A stretch of 35,320 nt of DNA from an uncultured Clostridia bacterium (GCA_944381055.1 CALWJQ010000055.1:1-35320); one strand, 5' to 3'. Shown: positions 16,865-26,384, numbered from the stretch's first letter. Numbers and translations: made by a program. The notes: generated from the sequence alone by a model not told the origin.

Positions 16865-18021
16865 TTCAAAATCTCTCTTTTCATGGCCATGAGCGCCGCC
16901 GCGGCGGCAGGGTGCGGCGTTTTCCCCTGCCCGCGCAGGTACCGATCGGTCTGCTCCATGCTGGCGACAACGGCGGCGTTTAAGTCGCGGCGGGCTGTCT
17001 GACGCAGCTCGTCCACGCCGGCGTAATCACGTCCCGGCTCTGTGGCGTCGGCGATAAAAATAATCTTCCCCAAAAGGCTCATATTAACAGCGCCCACGGT
17101 GTGCGATGCAATGGCGCGCGCCACGGCAGGGGAAGCGCCGTATCTGTGCTGCGCTTCAGCCGCCCCGGTCAGGGCGTGCAGCAGCTGCGGATACTCGTCA
17201 GGATCGTATTGATTGATTATACCGTATTTTTCGACAAGATTCAACTGCTTTTGCACCGAAAGCTCGCGCGTACAGTCATGCAGCAGCCCGGCAAGCCGGG
17301 CATCTTCGATGTCTTCGCCCCAGATCCGGGCCAAATCAGCCGCTTCGCGCTCGACGCCCAGCGTGTGACGCATCCGTTTGGGGGACAGTGTGCTTTCCAT
17401 CTTTTCCCGCACCTGGGCAAGGCTGGGCCGCGGCCGGTACAGGCCGTTATCCTCGATATAATGCGCGACCTGCGGCAGCAGCATTCCTTCTTTGCCGCTG
17501 TCGCGGTACTGCGTCGAACTGAGCGGCAGCACGCTGTTGTGGACGATGTCCACAGCGGCGCCGAGATCACGTTCCAGCTTTTCAGCACAGGCGCAGATAT
17601 CGTTTGCGCTTTCGGGCTTGCGCTGCACGGCCGCCAGCCGACAGAACCGTACAATTTCCTGCGGCTCGCGCCAACGTTCAAAGCTTTCGAGCATGTCGTC
17701 GCCCACGACGAGCCACAGCGTGTCCCCGGCAAAGCGCCGCGACAGCTCGCGCACCGTGTCAACCGTATAGCTTTTCCCTTGCCGGCGGAGCTCAATCCCG
17801 CACACTTCCGCGCGCGGGATTTCCCGCGCGCACAGCTGCGCCATGCGCAGCCGGTGAACCGGCGAAGGCGTGCCCTGCGGCAGGGATTTGTGGGGCGGCA
17901 GGCCGGCGGGCACCAGCAGCAGCTTGTCAAGCGCAAGCTGGCGCACACAGGCACAGGCTGCTTCGACGTGGCCGCGGTGCGGCGGGTTAAAGGTCCCGCC
18001 GAAAATGGCGACGCGGCTCAT
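16861..18021 (-). CDS. nadD: Fused NadD nicotinate-nucleotide adenylyltransferase and YqeK HD-domain hydrolase
   Basis: This is a 386-residue two-domain enzyme. Residues 1 to about 195 are NadD, which makes nicotinate adenine dinucleotide from NaMN and ATP: GGTFNPPHRGH (8-18), LLLVPAGLPPHK, and the C-terminal LPLSSTQYRDS (family SSTxIR, with Tyr here). Residues about 205-386 are YqeK, an HD-domain Ap4A symmetrical hydrolase: His219 in RMRHTLG, HD pair 248-249 in GLLHDCTREL, and the later HALTGA, ASHTVGA and IFIADATEPGRDY. In many firmicutes these are adjacent separate genes. There is no stop or start between the domains and the linker is short, so the fusion looks genuine. It overlaps yhbY and the LCP gene by four bases each, implying one transcript. 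Confidence 0.94.
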   Translation of the reverse strand: MSRVAIFGGTFNPPHRGHVEAACACVRQLALDKLLLVPAGLPPHKSLPQGTPSPVHRLRMAQLCAREIPRAEVCGIELRRQGKSYTVDTVRELSRRFAGDTLWLVVGDDMLESFERWREPQEIVRFCRLAAVQRKPESANDICACAEKLERDLGAAVDIVHNSVLPLSSTQYRDSGKEGMLLPQVAHYIEDNGLYRPRPSLAQVREKMESTLSPKRMRHTLGVEREAADLARIWGEDIEDARLAGLLHDCTRELSVQKQLNLVEKYGIINQYDPDEYPQLLHALTGAAEAQHRYGASPAVARAIASHTVGAVNMSLLGKIIFIADATEPGRDYAGVDELRQTARRDLNAAVVASMEQTDRYLRGQGKTPHPAAAAALMAMKREILK

Positions 18022-18311
18022 TTCGACAATTCAATGACCGGGTTCTGCTCGTTTCGTTTATACAGCACAAAACGGCTGCCGATGCACTGTACCGGTTCGG
18101 CGTCCAGGCGGGCGCACAGCATATCGCACGCTTCCCGCGCGGTCAGCATCGAGCTTTCCAGCACCCGGCCCTTAATGAGCTCCCGCGCGCGCAAAGCATC
18201 CCGCGCCGACTGCTCGACCGCGCCGGTCACGCCGTCTTTTCCGATCTGCAAAATGGTGTCAAGGTTGTTGGATATCGAGCGCAAAAACGCCCGCTGTTTA
18301 CTGGTCAGCAT
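18018..18311 (-). CDS. yhbY: YhbY-type CRM-domain RNA-binding protein
   Basis: This 97-residue protein is one CRM domain: LTSKQRAFLRSISNNLDTILQIGKDG at the start and a GSRFVLYKR strand near the end. YhbY homologues associate with pre-50S ribosomes. The family motif GxxG appears as IGKDGV, with Lys-Asp as the central pair. It sits upstream of nadD, as in many firmicutes, and overlaps it by four bases. Confidence 0.92.
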   Translation of the reverse strand: MLTSKQRAFLRSISNNLDTILQIGKDGVTGAVEQSARDALRARELIKGRVLESSMLTAREACDMLCARLDAEPVQCIGSRFVLYKRNEQNPVIELSK

Positions 18312-18348
18312 GGGTATCGTTCCTCTTTCTTTTGGTAAAACGGTCTTT

Positions 18349-18936
18349 TCAGCCGAGTATTTCCTTCAGCCGCTCAGAAAAGGCAGCCAGCGCCCGACCC
18401 CGGTGTGAAACGGCGTTTTTCCGCTGGGGCGGCAGTTCGGCAAAGGTCATTTTTTCCTGCGGCACATAAAAAACCGGATCATATCCGAAGCCGCCCGTGC
18501 CGCGCGCCGCAGGCAGAATCACGCCCTCACATTCGCCCCGGGCCACAATTTCACGGCCGTCCGGGAAAACGCAGGCGACCGCCGACACAAAGCGCGCTGT
18601 CCGTTTTCCGTCGGGCACAGACTGCATGTTTTTCAGCAGGAAGTTCACGCGGTCCGCATCGCTGCCCGGGCAGTACCGCGCCGAGCGCACGCCGGGCGCC
18701 CCGCCGAGCGCGTCGACCACAAGCCCCGAATCGTCGGCGACGGCCGGGATTCCCGCCGCGGCGCAGGCGCTGCGCGCCTTAATCAGCGCATTTTGCTCAA
18801 AGGTCTGGCCGGTTTCTTCCGGGTCAGACTCGACGCCGCAATCGTGCAGCGACAGCACTTCGTGTCCCTGTGCGCCCAGAATAGCGCGCAGCTCAATCAG
18901 TTTTTTCTGGTTGTTGCTGGCAAGCACAAACTTCAT
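18349..18936 (-). CDS. rdgB: XTP/dITP diphosphatase (RdgB/HAM1)
   Basis: This enzyme of about 195 residues removes ITP, dITP and XTP from the nucleotide pool. Typical segments are MKFVLASNNQKKLIELRAIL, the central ADDSGLVVDALGGAPGVRSARY with its metal-binding acidic residues, and GFGYDPVFYVP followed by SHRGRALA. The ATG at 18934-18936 is preferred because GGTGA lies five bases before it and because homologues start at MK. A GTG at 18945 overlapping the rph stop is the alternative. The neighbouring rph gene (nuclease PH) is a common partner of rdgB. Confidence 0.94.
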   Translation of the reverse strand: MKFVLASNNQKKLIELRAILGAQGHEVLSLHDCGVESDPEETGQTFEQNALIKARSACAAAGIPAVADDSGLVVDALGGAPGVRSARYCPGSDADRVNFLLKNMQSVPDGKRTARFVSAVACVFPDGREIVARGECEGVILPAARGTGGFGYDPVFYVPQEKMTFAELPPQRKNAVSHRGRALAAFSERLKEILG

Positions 18937-18941
18937 GCGTC

Positions 18942-19670
18942 TCACCCAAAAAGATGCCCAATGGCTTCGCGCTGCTTCTGCACCAGCTGCCGGATGGCCC
19001 CTTCGGCCAGGGCGTACATGTCGTCCATTTCCTTTTTGCTGAACGGGCGGTCTTCGCCCGTGCCCTGCAGCTCGATGATCTTCCCTTCGTCATCCATGAC
19101 AAAGTTGAAATCAACCTCGCCGCCGCTGTCTTCGACATAGTTAAGATCGACCATCGGCACGTCGCCGACAATGCCGGCGCTGACGGCCGCGACATAGGAA
19201 TACAGCGGCAGCTGATGGAACACGCCTTCCTGCCGCAGCTTGTCAAGCGCGAGCACCAGCGCGCAGAACCCGCCCGTGATGCTGGCGCAGCGGGTACCGC
19301 CGTCTGCCTGGATGACGTCGCAGTCAATGGTGACCGTGCGCTCGCCCAGCCTGTCCAGGTTGGTGACCGACCGCAGGGCGCGGCCGATCAGCCGTTGGAT
19401 TTCAGCCGATCGCGGGGCCAGCTTGAGCCGCTGGATGTCGCGCGGCGTACGGCTTTGGGTGGCGCGCGGCAGCATGGAATACTCGGCCGTCACCCAGCCC
19501 CGGCCCTGCCCTTTCATAAAGGGCGGCACGCTGTTTTCCACCGTCGCATTGCAGATCACCTTGGTGTTGCCGCATTCGATGAGCACCGAACCCTCGGGAT
19601 ATGTGATAAACCCGGTCGTGATTTTGACCGGCCTGATTTCATAAACTTTCCGCCCGTCATACCGAGCCAT
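18942..19670 (-). CDS. rph: Ribonuclease PH
   Basis: This 242-residue phosphorolytic 3'-5' exoribonuclease trims tRNA 3' ends. Hallmarks are GSVLIECGNTKVICNATVE, GWVTAEYSMLPRATQSR, IGRALRSVTNLDRLGERT, DCDVIQADGGTRCASITGGF and VDLNYVEDSGGEVDFN. Full length, no defect seen. It starts 14 bases after the ftsY stop, with AGGCGG upstream of the ATG. Confidence 0.97.
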   Translation of the reverse strand: MARYDGRKVYEIRPVKITTGFITYPEGSVLIECGNTKVICNATVENSVPPFMKGQGRGWVTAEYSMLPRATQSRTPRDIQRLKLAPRSAEIQRLIGRALRSVTNLDRLGERTVTIDCDVIQADGGTRCASITGGFCALVLALDKLRQEGVFHQLPLYSYVAAVSAGIVGDVPMVDLNYVEDSGGEVDFNFVMDDEGKIIELQGTGEDRPFSKKEMDDMYALAEGAIRQLVQKQREAIGHLFG

Positions 19671-19684
19671 AAAAACACCGCCTT

Positions 19685-20593
19685 TCAGTCTTCAAAAAAC
19701 GCCCTGACGAACTCGCGCGCATCAAACTCGAGCAGGTCGTCGGCCTTTTCGCCCACGCCGACATACTGCACCGGCACACGCAGGCGTGCCGACACATTGA
19801 TGGCAATGCCGCCTTTGGCCGTCCCGTCCAGCTTGGTGATGACAATGCCCGTCAGATGGGCCGCCTCGTTAAAGGCGTCCGCCTGGACAATGGCGTTCTG
19901 CCCCGTCGTCGCGTCGAGCACCAGCAGGGTTTCACGGTCTGCGTCCGGCAGTTCGCGGTCAATGACGCGGTTCATTTTGCTCAGCTCGTTCATCAGGTTC
20001 TGTTTGTTGTGCAATCTCCCCGCCGTGTCACAGATGACGACGTCAACGCCGCGGGCTTTGGCCGCGGTCAACGCGTCAAAAATGACGGCCGAAGGGTCGG
20101 CGCCCTCGCTGTGGCGCACGATGTCGGCGCCGCAGCGCTGCGCCCACACGGTCAGCTGATCGGCCGCCGCAGCACGGAAAGTGTCGGCGGCGGCGAACAG
20201 CACCTTTTTGCCCTGTGACGCCAGTTTCTGTCCCAGCTTGCCGATGGTCGTCGTCTTGCCGACGCCGTTGACGCCGACCACCAGGATGACCGACGGCTTT
20301 GTGCTGAGCTGAAGCCCCTCGTTCGGGGTCATACGCGCGGCCAGGATGTCGCACAGCGCGCCGACGACCTGTTCGCGCGTCTGAAGGCTTTCCAGCTTGG
20401 AACGCCGGCGCAGTTCTTCCGTCACCTCGGACGACAGAGCAGCCCCCATGTCCGCCATGACCATGGCGTCCTCAAGATCCTCAAGCAGCTCTTCGTCAAC
20501 GCTTCGGAAGTTGGCCAGCACGGCGTTGATTTGCCCGCCGGCCGCCTCTTTGGTTTTTTTCAGTCCTTCGCGGATCTTGTCAAAAAAGCTCAT
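19685..20593 (-). CDS. ftsY: Signal recognition particle receptor FtsY
   Basis: This 302-residue SRP GTPase brings ribosomes to the membrane. The N domain is helical (1-85). The G domain has GVNGVGKTTT (107-116), DTFRAAA (137-143), DTAGR (189-193) and TKLDGTAKGG (253-262). The long acidic A domain of the E. coli protein is missing, as is usual in firmicutes; the amphipathic lipid-binding helix is at the very N-terminus (MSFFDKIREGLKK). It follows smc by 11 bases, the classic smc-ftsY pair. Confidence 0.97.
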   Translation of the reverse strand: MSFFDKIREGLKKTKEAAGGQINAVLANFRSVDEELLEDLEDAMVMADMGAALSSEVTEELRRRSKLESLQTREQVVGALCDILAARMTPNEGLQLSTKPSVILVVGVNGVGKTTTIGKLGQKLASQGKKVLFAAADTFRAAAADQLTVWAQRCGADIVRHSEGADPSAVIFDALTAAKARGVDVVICDTAGRLHNKQNLMNELSKMNRVIDRELPDADRETLLVLDATTGQNAIVQADAFNEAAHLTGIVITKLDGTAKGGIAINVSARLRVPVQYVGVGEKADDLLEFDAREFVRAFFED

Positions 20594-20604
20594 GCAATCG
20601 CCCC

Positions 20605-23600
20605 TTACGTGATCTTCATTTTTATCTTTTCTTCGATTTCACCCAGATTGAGCGCCAGCAGCTTGGACACGCCCTGTTCCTGCATGGTGACGCCGTACAG
20701 GATGTCGCTGCCTTCCATAGTGCCGCGGCGGTGGGTAATGACGATGAACTGGGTCTTGTCCGTCAGCGTGCGCATATACTGAATATAGCGCAGGACGTTG
20801 ACGTCGTCAAGCGCGGCCTCGATTTCGTCAAGCACGCAGAAGGGCGTCGGCCGCACCTTGATGATGGCGAAATAAAGCGCAATGGCGACAAAAGCGCGCT
20901 CGCCGCCCGACAAAAGCGAAATGGCGCGCATGGATTTGCCAGGCAGTTCGACCCGGATTTCGATGCCGCAGTTTAAAATGTCGCTTTCGTCTTCGAGCTG
21001 CAGGCATGCGTTGCCGCCGCCGAAAATTTCCCGGAACGTATCCCGGAAGCTGTCGTTGATGGCGGCAAACTGCTGCGCAAAGATCTGCTGCATGCTGCGC
21101 GTCAGCTCGCCGATAACCCCCAAAAGGTCGCTTGTGGCCTTTTCCAAATCGTTCTTTTGCCCGGACAAAAATTCATACCGCTCGCTGACCTTGGCGTATT
21201 CGTCGATGGCGCCGATATTGACGTCGCCCAGCTTTTTGATGTCCGCGCGCAGCTCGCCGATGCGTTTCTGCGCGCGCGAAAGGCTTTCAATGGGCACGCG
21301 GACCTCTTCGGCCGTCGTACGCGTCAGCTCGTACGCCTCCCACAGCCGGTCGACAAGCTGGCTCTCTTCCATTTCGACCTGTGTTTTTTTGTTTTCCAGC
21401 CTGGCGCGCTCGCGTTCCAGGTTCAAAAGCTCGGCGTTTTTGTTCTGGCTCTGCTTTTCGCACTTCTGCTTCTGGCCTTCGATACGCAGCCGCTCTTCGG
21501 TTGACGCGCGGAGCAGGGCGTTTTTCTGCTCCAGCCCCTCGCGGCACCGGATCAGATCGTCTTCGCGCCCGCGCAGCTCCTGCCTCAGCCCTTCGTTCTG
21601 CGCGCGGATGGCGGCCACCGCCTCTCCTTTGGTGCGCCGGTCGCCGGACAGCGCCTCGCGCAGCTCGTCTAGCTGGCGGAGCGCCTCGTGCAGCGCGCCA
21701 TACTCGGTCTGAACCGACGCCAGCTCAGTCCGTTTGTCCGCCGCCAGGCCGCCCAGCCGCCCGCGTTCGTCCTCGGCGGCCTCGGCGCCGCCGGTCAGCG
21801 CGTCCAGCTCTGTCTGCAAACGGCCGGCCTCGTCCAAGTGCTGTTTTTCCGCCCCGGACAAAGCGGCGTCACGCGCCGCGATTTCGCCGAAACGCTCCGA
21901 AAGCCCCTTCTGTTCTGCTTCCAGCCCCTGCAAGCGGGCCTGCAAACTGGAAAGCAGTGCGCCGTGCTGGCTTTGTTCAGCCCGCGCGGCGAGCAGCGCG
22001 TCCTCGGCGGTCCGTTTTTCTTCTTCCGCCACGCCTGACTCAAACCGCGCCTTTTCCAGCTCGCGGCGCGCTTCGCCCAGCCGGCGCTCTTCCTGCGCGG
22101 CAGTTTCCGCCATAGAAGCGATTTCGCTTTCCAGGCGTTTGATTTCATTTTTCCTCGACAGAGCGCCGGCATTTTTGTTGAGGCTGCCGCCCGTCATGGC
22201 GCCCGACGTCTGGATGAGCTGGCCGTCAAGCGTGACAATGCGCACGCCATAACCCGTTTTTTGGGCCAGCGCGACGGCGTTGTCCAGATGATCGACGACC
22301 GCCGTCCCCGCCAGCAGGCTGGACACCAGCGGACGGTAACGGCTGCCGCATTGCGTCAGGTCGTCGGCATAGCCCAGGAAACCAGCTTCGCCGTCCAGGT
22401 TCCGCCGCTCCCCGCGGCGCGGCCGTACGGCGGTCAGCGGCAGGAAGGTCGCGCGGCCGTGTTCGCCCGCTTTCAAAAAGGATATGGCGCGCTTAGCCGC
22501 CTGTTCGTCGTCGGTGACGATGTTCTGCATGGCCGCGCCCAGCGCGATTTCGACAGCGATCGCCGCGTCGTCGCGCACGCTGATCAGCCGCGACACCGGG
22601 CCGTGAATGCCTTGCAGCGCGCCGTGCTGCGCCGCGTTCATCACCTTTCGGACGGCGTGTGAAAAGCCCTCGTACTCGCGTTCCATGGCCTGCAAAAGCC
22701 CCAGGCGGTCGCTTTTTGCGTTGCGTTCGCGCGTCATGCGTTCCAGCCCCTGCCGCAGTTCTTCGACCTTTTTCAAACGGCTTTCGCAGCGCAGCGCGTA
22801 CCCGCGCAGCATGTTGTCGGCCGCCGTCTTTTTTTCATCGTTTTCCTGAATGCGGGACGCGATTCCCCGCGCCTTTTCCTCTTCGGCACGCAATTTTTCC
22901 GACGTCTCGTCTTTTTCGCGTTCGATGTCCTGCGAGCGTGTCTCCAGTTCCTGCCGGCCGCTCTGCAAAGCGGCGCGTTCCAGCGCGCCCTGCTGGGCCG
23001 CCTGACGTTCCAGGCTGATGCGCGAACGCAGCGCATCGGCGCGTTCGGCCAGGCCGGCGCTCTCGCTTTCCGCCTCGCGCGCCTGTCTCTGGATGTCGTC
23101 AAGTTCCCTTTGCAGCGCCTCCGTCCGGCGCCCGAGCTCATCCATGCGCGCCCGGCGCTCATCCTGCTGTTTTTGCAGCGAACGCGCACGGTCTTCGCTC
23201 TCGCTCAGCTCGCGCATCTGTACGGCGATGTTGTCTTCGTTGCTTTTCAGGTTGGCACGGCAAACGGCGATGGCGCTCTGCACTTCGGCAATGCGCCCCT
23301 CGGCCTGGCGGATCTCGTCACGCAGCCGTTCGCCCTGCCGGTCTTTTTCCTGTATTTCCCGCGCAAACGCCTCGGCGCGCGCATATAAATCTTCAAGCTC
23401 GCCCCGGCGCGCGGCCAGCAGCCGTTCGGCGTTGTCATAATCGGTCTGCACCCGCGCCAGGTTATCTTTAATCCCCTCGAGCCCCAGCATCCACACCGAA
23501 ACTTCCAGGGTGCGCAGCTGATCGCGCAGCAGCAAAAAGCTGCGCGCCTTTTCTGCCTGCGTCCTGAGCGGACCGACCTGCCCTTCCAGCTCGGCGACAA

Positions 23601-24180
23601 TATCGCGGATACGCACCAAGTTTTCTTCGGCCGACTGCAAGCGGCGTTCACTTTCCTCTTTGCGGTAGCGGAACTTTGAAATACCGGCTGCCTCTTCAAA
23701 AATCTCGCGCCGGTCGGCGCATATGACCGACAGGATTTCATCGATGCGCCCCTGGCCGATGATGGAATATCCATCGCGCCCCAGGCCGGTATCCATAAAC
23801 AATTCGTGAACGTCTTTCAGACGCACCGAACGGCGGTTGAGATAAAATTCGCTGTCGCCCGAACGGTAATACCGGCGGGTGACGGTGACTTCGGCAAAAT
23901 CAAGGTCAAGGGCGCGGTCCGTATTGTCCAGCGTCAGCGAGACCTCGCAGTATCCCTGGGGCGGACGGCGCAGCGTCCCGCCGAAAATGACGTCCTGCAT
24001 TTTGCCTCCCCGCAGCGTCTTCGTCGACTGTTCGCCCAAAACCCAGCGGATCGCGTCGACAATATTGGATTTTCCGCTGCCGTTAGGGCCCACAATGGTA
24101 CTGATCCCCTTGTTGAACTGCAAAAGCGTTTTATCCGGGAACGATTTAAACCCCTGGATCTCAAGCGATTTCAGATGCAC
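20605..24180 (-). CDS. smc: Chromosome partition protein SMC
   Basis: This 1191-residue condensin ATPase compacts and segregates the chromosome. The N-terminal head has Walker A GPNGSGKSN (31-39) in STIVGPNGSGKSNIVDAIRW. Long coiled coils flank a hinge (about 505-670), with HGPVSRLISVRDD and GYGVRIVTLDGQLIQTSGAMTGGS near its end. The C-terminal head has signature LLSGGERA (from 1089) and Walker B FCVLDEIEAALDD (Asp1118, Glu1119). The start is GTG at 24178-24180, with GGAGG seven bases upstream. A promoter lies in front, so this gene opens the smc-to-leuS transcription unit. Confidence 0.98.
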   Translation of the reverse strand: MHLKSLEIQGFKSFPDKTLLQFNKGISTIVGPNGSGKSNIVDAIRWVLGEQSTKTLRGGKMQDVIFGGTLRRPPQGYCEVSLTLDNTDRALDLDFAEVTVTRRYYRSGDSEFYLNRRSVRLKDVHELFMDTGLGRDGYSIIGQGRIDEILSVICADRREIFEEAAGISKFRYRKEESERRLQSAEENLVRIRDIVAELEGQVGPLRTQAEKARSFLLLRDQLRTLEVSVWMLGLEGIKDNLARVQTDYDNAERLLAARRGELEDLYARAEAFAREIQEKDRQGERLRDEIRQAEGRIAEVQSAIAVCRANLKSNEDNIAVQMRELSESEDRARSLQKQQDERRARMDELGRRTEALQRELDDIQRQAREAESESAGLAERADALRSRISLERQAAQQGALERAALQSGRQELETRSQDIEREKDETSEKLRAEEEKARGIASRIQENDEKKTAADNMLRGYALRCESRLKKVEELRQGLERMTRERNAKSDRLGLLQAMEREYEGFSHAVRKVMNAAQHGALQGIHGPVSRLISVRDDAAIAVEIALGAAMQNIVTDDEQAAKRAISFLKAGEHGRATFLPLTAVRPRRGERRNLDGEAGFLGYADDLTQCGSRYRPLVSSLLAGTAVVDHLDNAVALAQKTGYGVRIVTLDGQLIQTSGAMTGGSLNKNAGALSRKNEIKRLESEIASMAETAAQEERRLGEARRELEKARFESGVAEEEKRTAEDALLAARAEQSQHGALLSSLQARLQGLEAEQKGLSERFGEIAARDAALSGAEKQHLDEAGRLQTELDALTGGAEAAEDERGRLGGLAADKRTELASVQTEYGALHEALRQLDELREALSGDRRTKGEAVAAIRAQNEGLRQELRGREDDLIRCREGLEQKNALLRASTEERLRIEGQKQKCEKQSQNKNAELLNLERERARLENKKTQVEMEESQLVDRLWEAYELTRTTAEEVRVPIESLSRAQKRIGELRADIKKLGDVNIGAIDEYAKVSERYEFLSGQKNDLEKATSDLLGVIGELTRSMQQIFAQQFAAINDSFRDTFREIFGGGNACLQLEDESDILNCGIEIRVELPGKSMRAISLLSGGERAFVAIALYFAIIKVRPTPFCVLDEIEAALDDVNVLRYIQYMRTLTDKTQFIVITHRRGTMEGSDILYGVTMQEQGVSKLLALNLGEIEEKIKMKIT

Positions 24181-24211
24181 CGTCTCACCTCCCTGTACCG
24201 GAATCCTTTCT

Positions 24212-24240
24212 ATTTTATCAACTTTTTGCCGCTATTACAA
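24212..24240 (-). promoter_or_regulatory. Promoter of smc and the downstream operon
   Basis: On the minus strand TTGTAA (24235-24240), 17 bases, and TAAAAT (24212-24217) with TG one base upstream (TGaTAAAAT). It lies 31 bases before the smc start, after the rnc terminator. Confidence 0.6.
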
Positions 24241-24297
24241 GCAAAAAACGCAAAATCAGGCTGCGCACAGTCCCAAAACCTGCTGATTTAACAGGCA

Positions 24298-24340
24298 AAC
24301 ACCCGCAAGGTATGAATCGCTTTCATTCCTTGCGGGTGTT
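24298..24340 (-). terminator. Terminator of the trmH-to-rnc unit
   Basis: AACACCCGCAAGG and its full complement flank a loop in which ATGAA and TTCAT can pair further. On the minus strand it ends in TTTG, six bases after the rnc stop. Confidence 0.8.
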
Positions 24341-24345
24341 GGTCT

Positions 24346-25026
24346 TCACTCGCCCATCAGCTCGAGTGCGGCGCGGGCGGCAGCCTGTTCGGCCTGTTTT
24401 TTGCTGCGTCCCTCGCCCACGGCGAGGACGTTGGAATTGATGAGCAGTTCAATGACAAAGCGTTTGTCATGATCCGGGCCGCGTTCTTCCTTCAGACGGT
24501 ACTCCAGCGTTTCTTCGTGGTTTTTCTGGACGATTTCCTGCAGCGCCGTCTTGTAGTCGACAACGCGGCCGGCGCGGGCCGTTTCCGCCGCCTTGCGGCG
24601 GATAAAGTCCAGAATAAAGCCGCGCGCGGCATCCATCCCGCCGTCCAGGTACAATGCGGCCAGCACCGCCTCGACGGCGTCCGCCAGCACCGACGGCCGG
24701 CCCGCGCCGCCGCCGGCCCGCTCCCCGCGGCCCAGAAGCAGGTGCTCTCCCAGCCCTATCTGACAGGCGAACTCGTAAAGCGAGCCTTCGCACACAATGG
24801 CGGCGCGCAGCTTGGTCAAATCGCCTTCAGGCAGCCCGGCGTATTCCGAGTAAATGGCGTCGGCGCAGATAAGCCCCAGCACCGAATCCCCCAGAAACTC
24901 CAGCCGCTCGTTGCTGACCGCACCGCGGTCGCGGTTCTCGTTGGCATACGAGCTGTGCGTCAGCGCGTTCTGCAAAAGCCCCTTGTCACGGAAAGTATAA
25001 GAATATACGCCAAACAGCTTGCTCAT
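24346..25026 (-). CDS. rnc: Ribonuclease III
   Basis: This 226-residue double-strand-specific endonuclease processes rRNA precursors. The catalytic signature is NERLEFLGDSVL (39-50), and the second metal-binding part is DAVEAVLAALYLDGG. The double-stranded-RNA-binding domain covers about 155-224: DYKTALQEIVQKNHEET through GRSKKQAEQAAARAAL. The start is three bases after the acpP stop, with GAGG eight bases upstream. The rnc-smc-ftsY order is the standard firmicute arrangement. Confidence 0.97.
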   Translation of the reverse strand: MSKLFGVYSYTFRDKGLLQNALTHSSYANENRDRGAVSNERLEFLGDSVLGLICADAIYSEYAGLPEGDLTKLRAAIVCEGSLYEFACQIGLGEHLLLGRGERAGGGAGRPSVLADAVEAVLAALYLDGGMDAARGFILDFIRRKAAETARAGRVVDYKTALQEIVQKNHEETLEYRLKEERGPDHDKRFVIELLINSNVLAVGEGRSKKQAEQAAARAALELMGE

Positions 25027-25029
25027 GGC

Positions 25030-25269
25030 TCAGTCCTCGTCGACACGCGCCTGGATATACTCGACAACATCGCCGATGGTTTTGATGTTTTCCAGTGCGT
25101 TTTCTTCGACTTCGCCGAGGTGGAACTCTTCCTCGACCGCCATCATCAGTTCGACAATGTCGATGGAATCGGCATTATAATCGTCGACAAACGAAGTTTC
25201 CATGGTCACTTCCTCGGGGTCGACGCCAAACTGATCCGCTACCAGCTCGCACAGTTTATCAAAAATCAT
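25030..25269 (-). CDS. acpP: Acyl carrier protein
   Basis: This 79-residue acidic protein begins [17 protein letters not shown]. The phosphopantetheine attachment Ser35 is in the motif [10 protein letters not shown]; Ile replaces the more common Leu after Ser. It carries growing fatty acid chains. The ATG at 25267-25269 is set by GGAGG seven to eight bases upstream; a longer frame adds seven residues through that site. It has its own promoter in the gap after plsX. Confidence 0.96.
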   Translation of the reverse strand: MIFDKLCELVADQFGVDPEEVTMETSFVDDYNADSIDIVELMMAVEEEFHLGEVEENALENIKTIGDVVEYIQARVDED

Positions 25270-25321
25270 TCTTGTCACCTCCAGCATCAAGATTCGCTTC
25301 GGACAGACTTACCATTCATGG

Positions 25322-25350
25322 ATTATAACAGAGCTTTCCCGCTTTGTCTA
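25322..25350 (-). promoter_or_regulatory. Internal promoter for acpP-rnc
   Basis: On the minus strand TAGACA (25345-25350), 17 bases, and TATAAT (25322-25327), 52 bases before acpP. It lets acpP be expressed above the level of plsX. Confidence 0.65.
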
Positions 25351-25361
25351 CTGCTTTTTTG

Positions 25362-26384
25362 TCAGCCGTCGCTGCCGGGCGACAGCTGCGCGATGCTGCG
25401 TTCGATATCGGCGACGGCGCCGCCTTTGGCGTAGACGACCGCCTGGCGCACGGCATTTTTCAGCGCCTCAGCCCCGGAAGACCCATGCGCCTTGACAATG
25501 GGCTTGCTGATACCGAGCAGCGGTGCGCCGCCGACCTCGTTATAATCAAGCATTTTTTTGAACTCGCGAAGCCCGGGCTTGACGATGGCGCCCGCCAGCT
25601 TGGTAGCGGCGTTTTTCATAAAAATCTCTTTGACTTTTCCGACAAAGAACAGCCCCACGCCCTCGATGGTCTTGAGCACGACATTGCCGGTAAAGCCGTC
25701 GCAGACCAGGACGTCGGCCGCCCCTTCCGGAATATCACGGCCTTCGATATTGCCGACAAAGTTAATTTTCCCCTCTGCCGAAGCCTTTTTCAGAATCTGA
25801 TAGGCTTCGCGCAGCGCGTCGGTGCCTTTGGTCTCTTCGGCGCCGTTGTTGATGAGCCCCACGCGGGGATTTTTCATGCCCATCTGCTTCTGGGTATAGT
25901 AATAGCCCATAAAGGCAAACTGAACCAGCGACTCGGCCGAACACTCGACGTTGGCGCCGCAGTCGACCAGCAGGCTGCCCCCTTTGGCCGTCGGCAGCAC
26001 CGGCGCCAGGGCGGCGCGGCGCACGCCTTTGATGCGCTTGACAAAAAGCGTGGCCCCTGTCAGCAGCGCGCCCGTGCTGCCCGCGCTGACCATGGCGTCG
26101 CCCGCCCCCTCGCCCAGCAGCCGCAGCGCAACGACCAGTGAGGAATCTTTTTTCTGCCGCACCACCGAAATGGGGTTGTCTTCCATGGTGATGATTTCGC
26201 TGGCGTGGTGTACCGTGATCCGATCCGGGTTCTGCGGCGCGCACTGTCCAAGCAGCGGGCGCACACGCGCCTCGTCGCCCACCAGCACAATGTCGACGCC
26301 CAGCTGATCTGCCGCCTGCACCGCGCCCCTGACGATGGCGTCCGGCGCGTTGTCGCCGCCCATGGCGTCAATGATGATTTTCAT
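25362..26384 (-). CDS. plsX: Phosphate acyltransferase PlsX
   Basis: This 340-residue enzyme makes acyl-phosphate from acyl-ACP, the first step of phospholipid synthesis in firmicutes. Family segments are [72 protein letters not shown] and [19 protein letters not shown]. It overlaps trmFO by ATGA and precedes acpP, its substrate carrier. No fapR or fabD is seen beside it. Confidence 0.96.
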   Translation of the reverse strand: MKIIIDAMGGDNAPDAIVRGAVQAADQLGVDIVLVGDEARVRPLLGQCAPQNPDRITVHHASEIITMEDNPISVVRQKKDSSLVVALRLLGEGAGDAMVSAGSTGALLTGATLFVKRIKGVRRAALAPVLPTAKGGSLLVDCGANVECSAESLVQFAFMGYYYTQKQMGMKNPRVGLINNGAEETKGTDALREAYQILKKASAEGKINFVGNIEGRDIPEGAADVLVCDGFTGNVVLKTIEGVGLFFVGKVKEIFMKNAATKLAGAIVKPGLREFKKMLDYNEVGGAPLLGISKPIVKAHGSSGAEALKNAVRQAVVYAKGGAVADIERSIAQLSPGSDG

